Origin: Neurospora crassa OR74A
Taxonomy: Eukaryota; Ascomycota; Sordariomycetes; Sordariales; Sordariaceae
DNA: 64,000 nucleotides
Assembly: GCF_000182925.2 (NCBI RefSeq)
Contig: NC_026502.1
Coordinates: 2,170,001-2,234,000 of the forward strand
Reading direction: 5' to 3'
A program made the position numbers and the translations under genes. Below the pieces are notes generated by a model. That model worked only from the letters and a program-made list of their open reading frames with translations. It searched no databases and was not told where the DNA came from. Position 1 is the first letter of the stretch. Each line of letters opens with the position of its first letter. Of this stretch, positions 21,756-33,151 are shown piece after piece.

Positions 21756-23816
21756 TTACTCATCACCGCCGCCAGAGCTGACACCGACACCTGGCTGTGC
21801 CTTTCTGGCACTGCAGATATCGTCAACTCTCAATAGGAGGCAGGCAGCCTGTTTGTATAGATGGTTAGTAGACAGTTAGAGAGCATCGAAACTGAACGTC
21901 AAGAAAAAAGACAAAAAAAGTCCAAACATACCTCGATAGCAGTCTTCATGCTCTGCACCTTGATGGCCTCGGGCTCCCAGACTCCGTAATCCTTCATATC
22001 CACAATGGCACCAGTATCGCCGTTGATACCCCACGAATTCTTGCCCTCGGCATGCTTCGCGCGGAGATCGGTGAGCACACGGACGGGGCTCTTGCCGGCG
22101 TTCTGGACAAGTGTACGGGGAATGACCTCGAGGGCCTCGGCGACGGCCTTGTACGGCCATTGTTGGACACCCTCGATGCTCTTCGCGAGCTGTGTTAACC
22201 TGACGGACACGGCCATCTCGGTCGCACCACCACCGGGCGATAGCCTGGGGTGGAACATGACGTTGCGCGCCACGCCCATGGCATCTTGCAGGTTGCGCTC
22301 GATCTCGTTGAGAACGTCCTTGGAGGGACCGCGGAGAAGGACGGTGCAGGCCTTGGGGTCCTTGCACTTTGTGAGGAAGGTGAAGTACTCGTCGCCAATC
22401 TTCTCGACCTCAAACAGGCCGCAGTTAGTGCCAACGTCGGATTCCTGGAGATCCTCTACTCGGTTGACGATAGTAGCGCCGGTCGCCCTGGCAATTCTGT
22501 TGTTGTCGGTCTTGCGCACACGTCTGAGCGCGGTAACGTTGGCCTTCATGAGATAGTGTTGTGCGAGATCTGTGAGTGAAATCATCGTTAGCTTTCCTGC
22601 CACCGACGTGATACGCGCTTCCCATTTATGGAGTCGAACTCACCAGAGACACCCTTCTCTGTGATAACAAGGTCGGGGTTAAAGGCAAGGATATGCTCGC
22701 ACATCTGCTTGACCTGCTCCTCCTCAATCTCCAGAATGCGGTTCCAGTCCTCCTCCTTTGTGATCTCAATGTTGGTCTGCGACTCGCCCTTCTTGTACTC
22801 GAGCGGGCAGTCGAGCAGGATGATGCGCGGGTTCTCGATCCTGCGGCGCATCTTGGGGTGTGTGATGTCCTTGTTGAGCATAACGCCATCCAATACCCTG
22901 CTGTCCTCAATCTCGCCGCCCGGCACCTTCTCCACGCGCGCATACCTCTTGATGTCGACCTCCTTCTTGCCATTACCCTGCTCCCACGTCACGGTGCGCA
23001 CGGCCTTGAGCGCTAGCCCGCACATGAGTTCCGACCATCGGGAAACGTACTTGGTGCCGATCGAGGACGAGATGAGCTTGTACATGGCCTGATCATCGTT
23101 GATGTCGATCGGGAGCGAGATGTCTTCGATGATCTGCAGGGCGTCCTTGAGGGCGCGCTTGAAGGCCGAGATGATGACGACGGGGTGGATGTTGCGCTCG
23201 AGCTGGGGGAGGGATTGCGCGAGGATCTCGCCGGCTGTTTGTGAATACCACCTGTCAGTGAACGGTATGCGGCGCAGCTGTAGCCAAAGATTTCCCTACC
23301 AAGAATGATGACTGTTGTGGTACCGTCACCAACTTCTTCGTCTTGTGTCCGGCTGAGCTCGATCATGCTCTTGGCTGCGGGGTGCGACACTTCGATCTCG
23401 CGGAGAATAGCATGGCCGTCGTTGGTGAGGACGATACCGCCCATGGGATCGAGAAGCATCTTGAGCATGGCCTTGGGGCCGAGGCAGGATCGGATGATAT
23501 CAGCGACACTACGAGCCGAGGGGGGGCGGTCAGTCAAGGTCCATGGCGGGGTGAAAGGCGGTCTTATCCGCTATTAGGGGGGGAAGGGCCTGGGAACTGT
23601 ACGTTTTGGCGGCGGCGATGTTGGACATCTGAGCCTTGCGGCCAGTCTGCCTCTCACCACTGTTGGTGTCTGTAAGGGTAGGAGGTAAGGTCAGTCAGTA
23701 TGCTGCATGGTTACTGCCGGCTGACAAGTGAGGATATCCCCAATATCAGTGCGAAAAGGGGTAAGAGGTAGCTTCGAGCGCTGGAACATACTCATTACCA
23801 GGACCGGTGCCTGCAT
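21756..23816 (-). CDS. cct3: Chaperonin CCT/TRiC gamma subunit
   Basis: Six exons on the minus strand, 23816-23792, 23669-23603, 23508-23300, 23234-22644, 22569-21932 and 21848-21756, join without frame breaks to 540 residues, the usual size of CCT3. The N-terminus MQAPVLVMN and the [13 protein letters not shown] segment are typical of the gamma subunit. The equatorial ATP site shows [21 protein letters not shown] and DEEVGDGTT (about 88-96, catalytic Asp in GDGTT). The apical domain includes DCPLEYKK and the C-terminal equatorial half has [12 protein letters not shown] and the WGINGDTG loop. The complex folds actin and tubulin in the cytosol. The first exon has only 25 bases and the last 93, both easily missed. 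Donors are GTATGT, GTACAG, GTAGGG, GTGAGT and GTATGT, and all phases check. The identification is secure. Confidence 0.97.
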
Positions 23817-24483
23817 GGTGCCTGATTTATATGGGTTGCTTTAGTGGTGACTGAAAAGAAGAAAGCTGTACGGTAGGTATAGACTATGTCTTCAGATGGT
23901 GATGCTTCAGAATGCGCGGGGGGGAAGCAGGATGGTTGGCAAAAATCTGGAGAAGGAATGGCCGCCGTTGTTGTTTGCTGTTCTCCAGTTCAATGATCGG
24001 GCAGGCAGCTTCAGCGTCAACCTCAGGTAGGTCAAGGTGGGATGCTGGACCCCCTCCGAAAAGTTGATGGAATCGACCTGGACCAAGCTCCCTGCCGCTT
24101 TCGTCGCCAGTGGACGGCACCCCACCATGGACTGAAAGGTGGGGCAGAGGACTGCCGAACAGAACGGAAGAAACGTCCAGTGTCGTGGCATCCGCTGCCA
24201 GCTGTCAGCGCTAACGGTCGCGCAGCAACGCATTGTTGATGCTTGATCAGGGGGAATATTCTTATACAGGTCATAAAATACATTTGCGTCATGTCCTCTC
24301 CATGTTTGAGCTATCCAAACATGCTAGCTTGCTTGTTAAGTACAGTCATGGGGGGAGCTCTTGTCCAGTTCCACGTGTGATTCAGCTCCATATCCTGTAA
24401 ACCACCAAACGCCTTACGCTGTGCCGTGTGAAACAACTATACAACAATTCCATCTCAGGCTCCCCAGCTCTGCCAAGGTCCAT
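23817..24483. other. Intergenic region upstream of cct3
   Basis: This lies between the cct3 start codon and the stop codon of shugoshin, both on the minus strand. It must contain the cct3 promoter and the shugoshin 3' end. A CACGTG hexamer lies near 24372. No gene is seen. Confidence 0.4.
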
Positions 24484-26941
24484 TCAAAGCATCATGCTTC
24501 TCCTCCTCGAGGCCCTCCCCTTGGACAAGGACCCGCCACTGTCATTGCCGACATCTTCCTCATCCTCTTCCTCCTGCGCTAACTCTTCAGCCCACAAGCT
24601 TTTCTTCGGCACCAGCATCGAAGCCCTTTTTCGGGAAGATCTTGGCTTTGCGGATGCTGTTGCTGTTGTCTCGGTCGAAGCAGCTGAGGACGCTCTTCTT
24701 GAACCTTTGGGTGCCTTCTTATTAACAGGAACATCGCCGGTAGTCGCTTCTAGCTGGGGTGCTGCGCTATCCGGAGACGCACAACTAGCAAAGTCGTAAA
24801 GATCCACCGAGGCTGAGTTCGTCGAGAGTTGTGCGTCCTCGTGCTCGTAATTTTCTGTTGGGATCGTGGGTACGGAACGGCTCATTGATTGCCTCCCCTT
24901 TCCACCCCTGGGCCGTGTTGTAATACTATTACTCAGCTCCTTCTGAATCTGAGCCTCGACCGCGGCGTTTTCATCGGTCTCGTCCGCGGCTGGGAGGTTT
25001 AGAGTTGATTGTTCTTGGACCGAAGGAATTGTCATTGCAGGGGCTGCAGTAGAGAAGGATGAGGCGCGTCTTCTCCTTCCCAGGTCTACTGAGCTTGGGA
25101 GGATGCCGTTTGGAGATAATATTCCTTCATCCGGCTGTGGTTCCTTCTCCTTCTCTTTTTCAAACAGCGCACTGCTGGTCAGACTACTTATATCCACCGC
25201 CGGCGATGGCTCGACCTTGACCTTGCTAACTGACGTCGGTGCTGACTCGTCGCCCTTGCGTTGCTGCTGTTGCTGTTGCGATGTCGGCCTGTGTAGGAAC
25301 TTGCCCTCCCCAGAAACGGCATCAAAGAGCTCTTTGGTCGGTCGTCGCATCTTGTCGCGCAGATTGGGCTCTGTATAGCTGATAGCCGCTCTAGCACGCC
25401 TGCTAGGCCGCGACGTCTCTCCATTGGATGAAATGTGGGCTGGCGGCGGGGTATCGTGGGTCACAACAGTGCTTTCAGAGGCGCGCTCTGGTGTTCCAGG
25501 TGTGATCAGAATATCGGTTTCAGGAATCTCTGCAACTTCAGGAGTAGGTTCCAGAGCCGGCGGGAGGATCTCGACTTTCGTGAATGCCGACGTAGAATTT
25601 CCTTGCGTTTCTTCTACTGCTGACTTCTTGTCCGGAGCGGGCAGGTCGACTTTCTCTTTACCCTTTGACGCCTTGTGCACCTTCACCGGCTTAAAATCGT
25701 CGGCCACTTGGTGGGGCTTCGCCGGCTTCTTCGGAGAGACAATGTGCTCGTTCGTGCTCTTTGCTGACAGCGGGGCTCTCGGTTTCGTTGCGGTCTCTTT
25801 GATGCTTTTCCTCTTGTGCGGGTCGCGGGCAGAGAGTCCTTTCTTGATCCCAGTCTCATTGCCATTCTCCTTTCCTTGTTGAAGCTTGGTTGCCTTGTTG
25901 GGTTCGTTTTGGTTGTCGCCGTTCAACTTTCGCTTGAGGCCTGCTCGTATTGTCTCACTCGGTACAGCCGATGTGGACTGTTTCGGTGGTTCCATCGGAG
26001 GGGGACTGAACATTTTGGAGGGTTCTGCCACTCTCGATTCTTTGGGTGGGCTGAATAGGATCATGTTTGGTCTCCTGTCGTAGTCCAGTTTAGGCGGCGA
26101 TAATGACGGCGGTACTTGAAGAGCCCTAGGGCTCTCTTCCACTTGCTCGGTAGTTTCCGTTTCTTCAGCCTCGGCGTTCTTGTTTGGCGATGGTGAACAA
26201 GGTATGACCATATCATCCTCGACAAACCTAGATACTGGCGGCGGTCCGATATCTGGCGAGTCATTCGAATCGTCTGCCTGCATGCACAGCGCCAGGATTT
26301 CTTCACTGCTGCTTGGCTGTCAGCCATATGCTTCAATGTATCATGCACCGGGAACTGCAAGCAACCTACTTCATTGTGGCTCGCGCATACGTCTTGTTCT
26401 CGTATATCGGCGGTAGCCTTCCTTCCTGCTCAGCCAGTAGTTCCTGGTCGGCCTCCTGGCGTGCTCTTCGTAAGGGAGGGCTCCGGTGAACGCTCGGTCG
26501 AGGCTGCGCGTATCGCCTCTCTTCTGAAAGGCGCCGCTTCGAGGGCGGCTCCCCTAAGCTTGCCAGCAGCGAACTGAGTTCCGCCAACTGCGTCTCCATC
26601 TTGGCCTTGACCTCGAGCGCATGATCGGCCACCCTTCGCGCAGCGTTGTCTTGGAGCTCCTTTTCGAGGCGCAAGACCTGACCACGGAGTTCGAGGTTTT
26701 CCGACAGCAAACGAGCGCATTCATTCTCCAACCCACGGATACGGAGTGACTGTGTGGAATTGACTCGAGCAATATCTCTGTTTTGTCTGAGGAACTTCCT
26801 ACGCACTGCCAAGACGCGATGAGGTTAGCTGTGTTGTCGCATTGGCGCAATCAGGGAGACGGAGTCGCGACACATACGGAGCTCGAGATTGTCTGTTGAC
26901 AACGCGACAGACGACATGGCTTGTTCGTTGAGGCGGGCCAT
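24484..26941 (-). CDS. sgo1: Shugoshin, centromeric cohesin protector
   Basis: Three exons on the minus strand, 26941-26878, 26805-26370 and 26308-24484, join to 774 residues. The N-terminal shugoshin coiled coil runs from about 20 to 95 (RRKFLRQNRDIARVNSTQSL, then ENECARLLSENLELRG); in the family it dimerises and binds PP2A-B56. The C-terminal shugoshin box is at about 465-495 (SRRARAAISYTEPNLRDKM), which binds phosphorylated histone H2A at pericentromeres. The long middle and tail are Ser/Pro/Lys-rich and disordered, as usual. Intron 1 has a GCTAAC branch site. The second acceptor is a tandem AAG-CAG-CAG, so isoforms differing by one serine codon or so are possible; I used the first CAG. 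The gene is divergent from dad2, with 721 bases between start codons. Confidence 0.92.
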
Positions 26942-27662
26942 TTCGCATTGTCGTCCTCGCGGACAAGACAGCCAAAAAGGGTTGTTATTAGTTCGACCGG
27001 GTCGCTATCATAGATATCCAATACTGATGGTCGTGGATGTGTCGAAAGCTGTTTGAGTCAGGTTGTTGTTTGGAATGCGATCGTTACGTTGGGGAAGGAA
27101 GAGGCTGGGCAGGTGCACCGTGCAACAGTGCGGTGGATTGGGTGGGTGGGAGCGGAGGTGGACAACTGAAATTCCCAGGTGTCATTTCGCGAACATTTTT
27201 GTTTACTCTGGTTCTCAAATCGGTTTAGCGTCGCGGTTCTCTTGTGCAGTTGGCCAAGGTCCAGGGTTGACCAGCAACGAGGTTCAGTTCTGAACTGAAG
27301 CGGGGACGCGGCCCACTGGAAGCTTTCACCGTCCAGACCCCGCGACCTGCGGTGTTGCCTGCCGCCCATGAAAACAAGCATGAGGTGCTATGAGCAGTAG
27401 TGTATACTAGGTAGGTAGAGGTACCGGCGGCCACTAACAGCATCACCTGCCTGCACCTTTGTAGCAGCAAGCAATCACAACAAGGAACAGCACCCGACTG
27501 CACGCTCTTTCCTCCCATCTTCCCGTCCGTCTTTTCAAGGACTTCCACCACTTAGATTCGACCAACGGCTCTTGACTACCATTTCCTGAACACACATGTA
27601 GATCTCCATAAACTCCCATCCTTTTCTTCTTCCCCATCACCAACGCCGTGACTGCAGCCACA
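26942..27662. promoter_or_regulatory. Shared divergent upstream region of sgo1 and dad2
   Basis: The 721 bases between the two start codons serve both genes. The segment holds TTTCGCGAA near the middle and a GACGCGG near 27303, both resembling cell-cycle SBF/MBF or E2F-type sites. That these sites work is inference from the motif and from the function of the two genes. Confidence 0.45.
27185..27193. promoter_or_regulatory. SBF/E2F-like site TTTCGCGAA
   Basis: The reverse complement contains CGCGAAA, which fits the SCB consensus CRCGAAA, and the palindrome TTCGCGAA also fits E2F. It lies about 480 bases upstream of dad2 and 245 upstream of sgo1. A single motif of this length is weak evidence. 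Confidence 0.3.
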
Positions 27663-28123
27663 ATGTCCGCATTTCCTGCCAGAGGCTTTTCGTCCATGGG
27701 CGCAAGCACCACGGGCCAGTCTCCTGCCCTGGTTGCCAGAGTCAACGAGAAGAAGGCCGAGCTGGAGAATCTCAAGGAGCTGCGCGATCTCAGTGCGGCA
27801 ATGGCAACGCAGATGGAGGCACTCGCACAAAAGCTGGCTACTCTTTCCGATGGAACAGAAGCCATTGCCCTTGTTCTTAGCAATTGGCATAATGTGCTGA
27901 GAGCTATCAACATGGCATCTGGTAAGCATCATCACGCCATACTGGTAGCATCCGATCCCTCCCAGTCCTTACTAACATGCCTGCCTCAGCCAAATTACCC
28001 AAGCCAAGTGCAGGTGTCCAGGAGCCCTCAGAGGAAGAACTTCCCCAGACTCTTGTTCGCATCCCAACCGAACATGCGCCTGCACTTCAAGCACATGCCG
28101 AGGGAGCTGCAGAAGAAGAGTAG
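27663..28123 (+). CDS. dad2: DASH/Dam1 complex subunit Dad2
   Basis: Two exons, 27663-27921 and 27990-28123, join in frame to 130 residues. The conserved Dad2 core is complete: KKAELENLKELRDLSAAMAT (about 30-49), MEALAQKLATLSDGTEAIAL and SNWHNVLRAINMAS (about 73-86). The protein is part of the ten-subunit DASH ring that couples kinetochores to microtubule ends. The intron has a GTAAGC donor, an ACTAACATG branch site and a CAG acceptor, and splits codon 87. The C-terminal 45 residues are acidic and variable, ending AAEEE. It sits head-to-head with shugoshin, another segregation factor. The identification is secure. Confidence 0.94.
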
Positions 28124-28954
28124 ACCGGAGGAAGTGTCTGTCTTCCAGGTCACCTCGGCCAGCCAGGCTACACCATTCAGCCAGTCCTTCCTGGGATTGG
28201 CTGAGGACTCAAGTCAGAAGTAATCTTTTTTTATTTATTTTTTATCGGTGCTGCCAGCGTCAGTCTGTACCTTCCGAGTACGAACAGCAAGGAAGGTTTG
28301 AGCAATCAGGGGTGGGCTGTTTCTACTTGAACACTAATGAAGAAGTCGGTTTTGGTCCATGTCAGCCAGGGGGTTGCTTGAGGAAGTCACCGCGTCAAGA
28401 CATCAGACAACAACCACAACCATGAGACCACGAGCACTTGCAGTTACGAGTCCATCAAGGGCGCCGGAAACGAAGTGGAATGGCCCTCAAGCATTATGGT
28501 GAAGATGGGAAAGAGTTGCGGGCACGACCTCGACTGCCATTTCAAGGAAAAGAGAAGAGTGCCCGCCGCCAGTACCAAGACGCATGACGTTCTGGATGAA
28601 GCACAAAAGCCAACTGCCTCTAGAACTCCAACACAAAGTTTTCTCGACCACTTCAGTTGAATCACTTCCGTCGTCAACCAAAGACCCAAGTGCCCAACTG
28701 CTACACCAGCATAATTGTTCAATCAATAAGCAACAAGTTTTCGATCAGCCTTCCCCGGATCTAGCCCATCACAATCTCACCTTTCTGGATAACGAGCCAC
28801 CCCGCGTCTGCACAGAGATAATCTTGTCTTTTCCCCTTTGAGCGAGATTACTCTGGAATCCCTGTTCAGGCCAGTCAGTAACGCAATCGTCTGGCCTCCA
28901 GATCTTGGCTATTTCGGGAAAAGCCGATATTAGAACGAAGAATTAATTACAATC
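28124..28954 (+). other. Intergenic region upstream of the Cys/His-motif gene
   Basis: No gene is seen. It contains the dad2 3' end (T-rich at 28226-28243) and the upstream region of the next gene. Short open frames here show no family features. Confidence 0.4.
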
Positions 28955-31651
28955 ATGGCGACCGCCAGCACCTACCACCACCGACATGGAATCGGCTTTG
29001 ATATCCACGACCATGGACTACACTCCAACTTCACCCCTCACAGACTCGACAACAATCAGTTTTATGTCTTGGATCCCAATTCAGACACCGACCACGATCA
29101 TAGCAGGAAGCCAAACAAGACTCGAACAATCACTACCCAAAACAATTACTTGGGTAGCCCCAAGAAAGCAAATGTTAGGGCTAGAGGTACTGCAAGATAT
29201 CAAGCTGACGGGTCAGAACTTGGAAACGAGACTGCGCGTCAAGTGCGCAAGAAGCTAGGCGAAGGAAACAGTCCTGAGACCGGTGCAACCATCTCCACAT
29301 TCATCTCAAAAGGTACGTGGCTCTCTGTATCAGTATCTGGGAATCAAGCTACCTTCGTGCAATGAAGACAAACTGACTTGAGCTTGACGGGCTTCTCAGA
29401 ATTTGGGGAAATCAATCACCTTGCCCTGGAAAGTCAAAGACTCACCAGCAACGCAGAGCAGTTGGCCAAACACTACGCAGGTCACTTCGAGTGGGTTCTG
29501 TCATTGCCGGCAAAGACCCTGCCTGAAGGATGCGGTCATCCAGTCTGCTCTCACGATAACCCAGAGATTTGTGGCTATACGGGATCCGGAGAATGTGCTC
29601 ACCCAATCTGTTCTCATGAACACCCTGAGCGCTGTGGCTACCAAGGATCCGAAAACCCAAAAAAGCTGCTTTACTTTGGCTGCAACCTCGTCCCACGGCG
29701 CTCAAGGTCAATGCCGGATGCCAAGTTAGGCACCGACAACGGAAATCAAAGTGCTGATATATATACGGTTGTAGCTACAAAGCTCGACGGCGTCGAGCAT
29801 AGCGACGTTGTCGAGAATAATACTGTTCCGACGAACATCACGATGCATCCCGACGAATCCCATGTTCAGATGAGGCGCTCCCACATCACCCGCGAGACAA
29901 TTGATGAGGAGACGGAGAGCATGATGGATGAAAGGGCTGGCGATTTTGAAACTACTATCGTCCAAATGGACGCGGATTCCGTCTCCAGCATGGCTGAAGA
30001 GACCAGCCCTTACCATACGGACGATGAAATGCGCGATGTTCACGGAGAGGTTGACGTGGACCATCGACATGAGCCTCAGGTGAGCTTCGAGTCAGATTGT
30101 CTTCTGATTGGCGAATATCAGTATGAAGAAGAGAGAAATGAAGCTCGAGAATCAGATTCACATGCAGAAAATGACCGCCACATCCAAGACGAGTCCCGGA
30201 TGTGGGAGACTGATTCATGTCACCGATACCACCATCATTCCTCGGAAACCGTGGATGATTGTCAACAAGAGTCTAGAATGAGGTGGGAGACCGAACACCG
30301 TCACAGATATCGTCACGGCCTCTCGGAGGCCATGGAAGACGAACACATGGAACCAATGAGACTATTTCCACCCATTTCGAGTTCTGCGTCCAGGATTGAA
30401 GACTCGGTGGAAGCTCTCGACAAGCTCGAGGATGAATTGGAAGCCATCAATGACTTGACACGAATTGACCGAATCTTGTCTCCTGTAAACGCAAGAATGT
30501 CCTTGATGCAGAGCGTTCAGAGAACATCCAAGGCCGCTCCACCTCAGCGGACAAGCTCCAAGAGAACTGGACCTACCACGGTCCGCCCGAAAGATGTCGA
30601 TCGCTCTTCATCGTTGCGGAAGTCAAGCTCGATGAGCTTTGCCGATAATAAAGCGGCTGCTGAGAAGAAAGGTACAGCAACCAGACCAACCAGTCTTCGG
30701 CCACCCATGCCTCCGGCCAGGTCTAACAAAGCACCCACTGTGGCCCGCCGCCTCAATGAAGAGCGTGCATCTGGTCTTTCACAAGGATATATTTCCGAAA
30801 ACGCCCCGTCTATGGATGATTCTTGGACCGCCTCGCCTCCCAAAGTTCGTGTCAGGTCCACCAGAATGTCCCTGCGAGGCGCTTCTGAGCTACCCGGTCA
30901 GGCAATTTCACGTCGCAGGAGAGAGGAGTCGGAGACCAAACAGCGAGCTGAGGAAGAGGACGGTAAGGGCCGCGAGTCCAAGGCTCGCTCGGTCCGTGCT
31001 AGCGTCTCAAAAGCTACGAATCCTCGCGAGACGGCTGTTAGTCGGGCGCGGCAAGGCAGACCTAGTGTCGCTCGTACATTTGATGGCAGCCATGCTAGCG
31101 GTTGTGCAGAGCCCCGTTCTCCTCTATCAAAGGCACCCGCTACGGCTTCTTTTGCGTCACCGACAGCTTCTTCTGCGAACAAGCGGAATGCTACTGTGGG
31201 CAGATCGGCCGCGTCGAGCAAGCGACAGTCGTACAATGCGGCAACTCTTCCGGCGCGCGGCCGCTTGAGCATGATTGACTCGCTGTCGGCAGCCAATGCC
31301 GGTCGTGGCATTTCGAGGGCGTCAGCAGGTAGCAACCGCAGTGGCGTCACGGGCAGTAGCACGGTTAGCAGGCGTAGCACAGTGAGTGCGGAGGAGACGC
31401 AGAAACAGAGGCAGCGGGGTAAGGAGGTATTCGCACGCGACAACGGCTATACGGCGGAACGTGAGAGAGAGCGGCACGAAAGAGAGGAGGCGGCGAAGAG
31501 AGCTCGAAAGGAGGCGGCTGATAGGTCTAGGATGCAGAGCCGCGAGTGGGCAGAGAAGCATGCACAGAAAGCCGCTATTCTTGGTGGAAAGAAGAAACGG
31601 GACAGCATGGTTGGGGGCTCTCAACCAATGAGGCTTCGCTTCACATCCTGA
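28955..31651 (+). CDS. Large basic protein with tandem Cys/His motif, function unknown
   Basis: Two exons, 28955-29312 and 29400-31651, join in frame to 869 residues (donor GTACGT, acceptor CAG at 29397-29399). I do not recognise the family. The N-terminal 120 residues are His/Asp/Asn-rich. Residues 164-200 hold two tandem copies, 21 residues apart, of C-x-HP-x-CSH-x2-PE-x-CGY, which could bind zinc. An acidic, His-rich region (about 215-325) contains another internal duplication, ESRMWET and ESRMRWET each followed by an HRY-x-H stretch. A short predicted helix lies near 340-360. The rest is Ser/Arg/Ala-rich and basic, ending in a strongly charged helix at about 790-845 (RERERHEREEAAKRARKEAA) that resembles a C-terminal segment I have seen in conserved fungal hypothetical proteins. 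Codon use looks normal. The coding call is firm; function is open. Confidence 0.78.
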
Positions 31652-33151
31652 AGAGGTAGGGTTTGCATGATGGATTCGGCGTTTCGACGCAAGTGGGCGA
31701 AATGTTTGAGTTGGCGCGGAGTTGTGGCCCAGGCTTCGGCTTTGTTTTCATTTTGGTCTTGCATGATTCTCTCTTTTTCCGGCTTGGAGTTCGAGGTTTG
31801 TGTGAGCATTTTCATGAGGTGGTTGCATCGCAGTGTGAACTTTTTTTTTTATCTTTTACTTTTTTCTTTTACTCGCGGTTCACGGTCTTATCATGCTGGC
31901 TTTCTGATCCTTTTAACTTGCTTCCTCATGTCAAAGCTTTGGGAGCACCATGGTGACAGACATCACCATCTCTTGAGGGCCCCAGGTTGTTTTTAATGAC
32001 CTTTATACACTGAGGTGCCCCGGAAATACCCTCGATCACTTACAGTACGGTTAAATGGACTACTCACCAACCGATTGGCCAACTGGGCTATCGGACGAGG
32101 CAACGGGTCTTTCGGTTTTAAGGCCGTTAGGTGCTTCTCGTACGCCGCGACAACTGCTTGTCACACAGACTTATCGGTTAGCTCTCGAGTGAGTTTTGGC
32201 GGGGTTGTTCTTGTTTTGTTTATCAATTGGAGCTTAGCCAACGTGGTCATGATAGGAGACGACGCTGGATGTTAGATAGATTAGATGGAGATGCAGAACA
32301 ATCAACAAAGATCTTGACAGGACGCTTGTGACATGTGAGAAGGGTGTGGAAGTGAATCCAGAGCCAGCAAGACGACGACGACGACGACGACAAAGCGGGT
32401 GTCATGAGTGGACTGCCTCGGCTTTGATCTGTCTCGCATACCTTCCTACTCAAGACTCGAAACTTGAGCTTGTTACATAGGTCGTCAAGTTTGTGATACG
32501 CGCTGATGGTGCAAAGGGAAGGAGTAGGTGAGAACTCGCTATCCTGCTCTATCCTCTGCAGGGCAGGTTGAGGTTTCGCAGTCGAATGCACCTACCGACT
32601 TGGTTTGGAAAGGACCTGGACGCAGCAGCGACTGAATCACCAACCTCACCGACTGTCAACAACGTCTCTCCCTTTCTTTATTTCTTTCGATCGAGTCTTA
32701 TCGCTCAGTTGCGGCATTCCCTTGGCTTCATTTGTGTTCACGTCATGTATACGGCTACATTACCTTGCCTTAAAAGCAGACCGTGCATTCGGCGTTCGAC
32801 GCCCCCACGCGCATCAACAACCTGTTCAAATTCCAGTTCCAACATATGATCTTGCAGTTCATTGACTAGAAAACATCTTCAAACGATCCCCCACACAGCC
32901 ACGCAGTATCTTCAAAGGCTTGAAGCCCAAGACATTGGGGGTTCAAACCCGATCTTTGAGTCCCCTTCTCGGTCACTTTCGCGCCACCTCTACCACCATC
33001 ACAACAACAGGTACCAACGAGCAGCTGAGCAGCATCAGCAACATGGAAAATAGGTAGCCGAGCAGTATAGCACGCTTTGGACTACGAGGACCGGCGAAGA
33101 GAACAACCATCTACGTCGAGAGAAGCTTTTTGTTTCGCGAGAAGAGTCGCG
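31652..33151 (+). other. Intergenic region and leader of the carboxylesterase gene
   Basis: No gene is seen. A GAC triplet repeat lies at 32371-32391. From about 32780 to 33150 the sequence is C/A-rich, as in a fungal 5' leader. A short ATG frame at 33042 (four codons) stops before the main start. Confidence 0.4.

Noticed and set aside
20025-24375. CACGTG hexamers as NUC-1 sites
   Set aside because: Isolated hexamers far from phosphate genes; none was noticed upstream of nuc-2.
32935-32960. GGGTTCAAACCC resembling a tRNA T arm
   Set aside because: It is a short palindrome; the middle T-stem pairs fail and there is no A box upstream.
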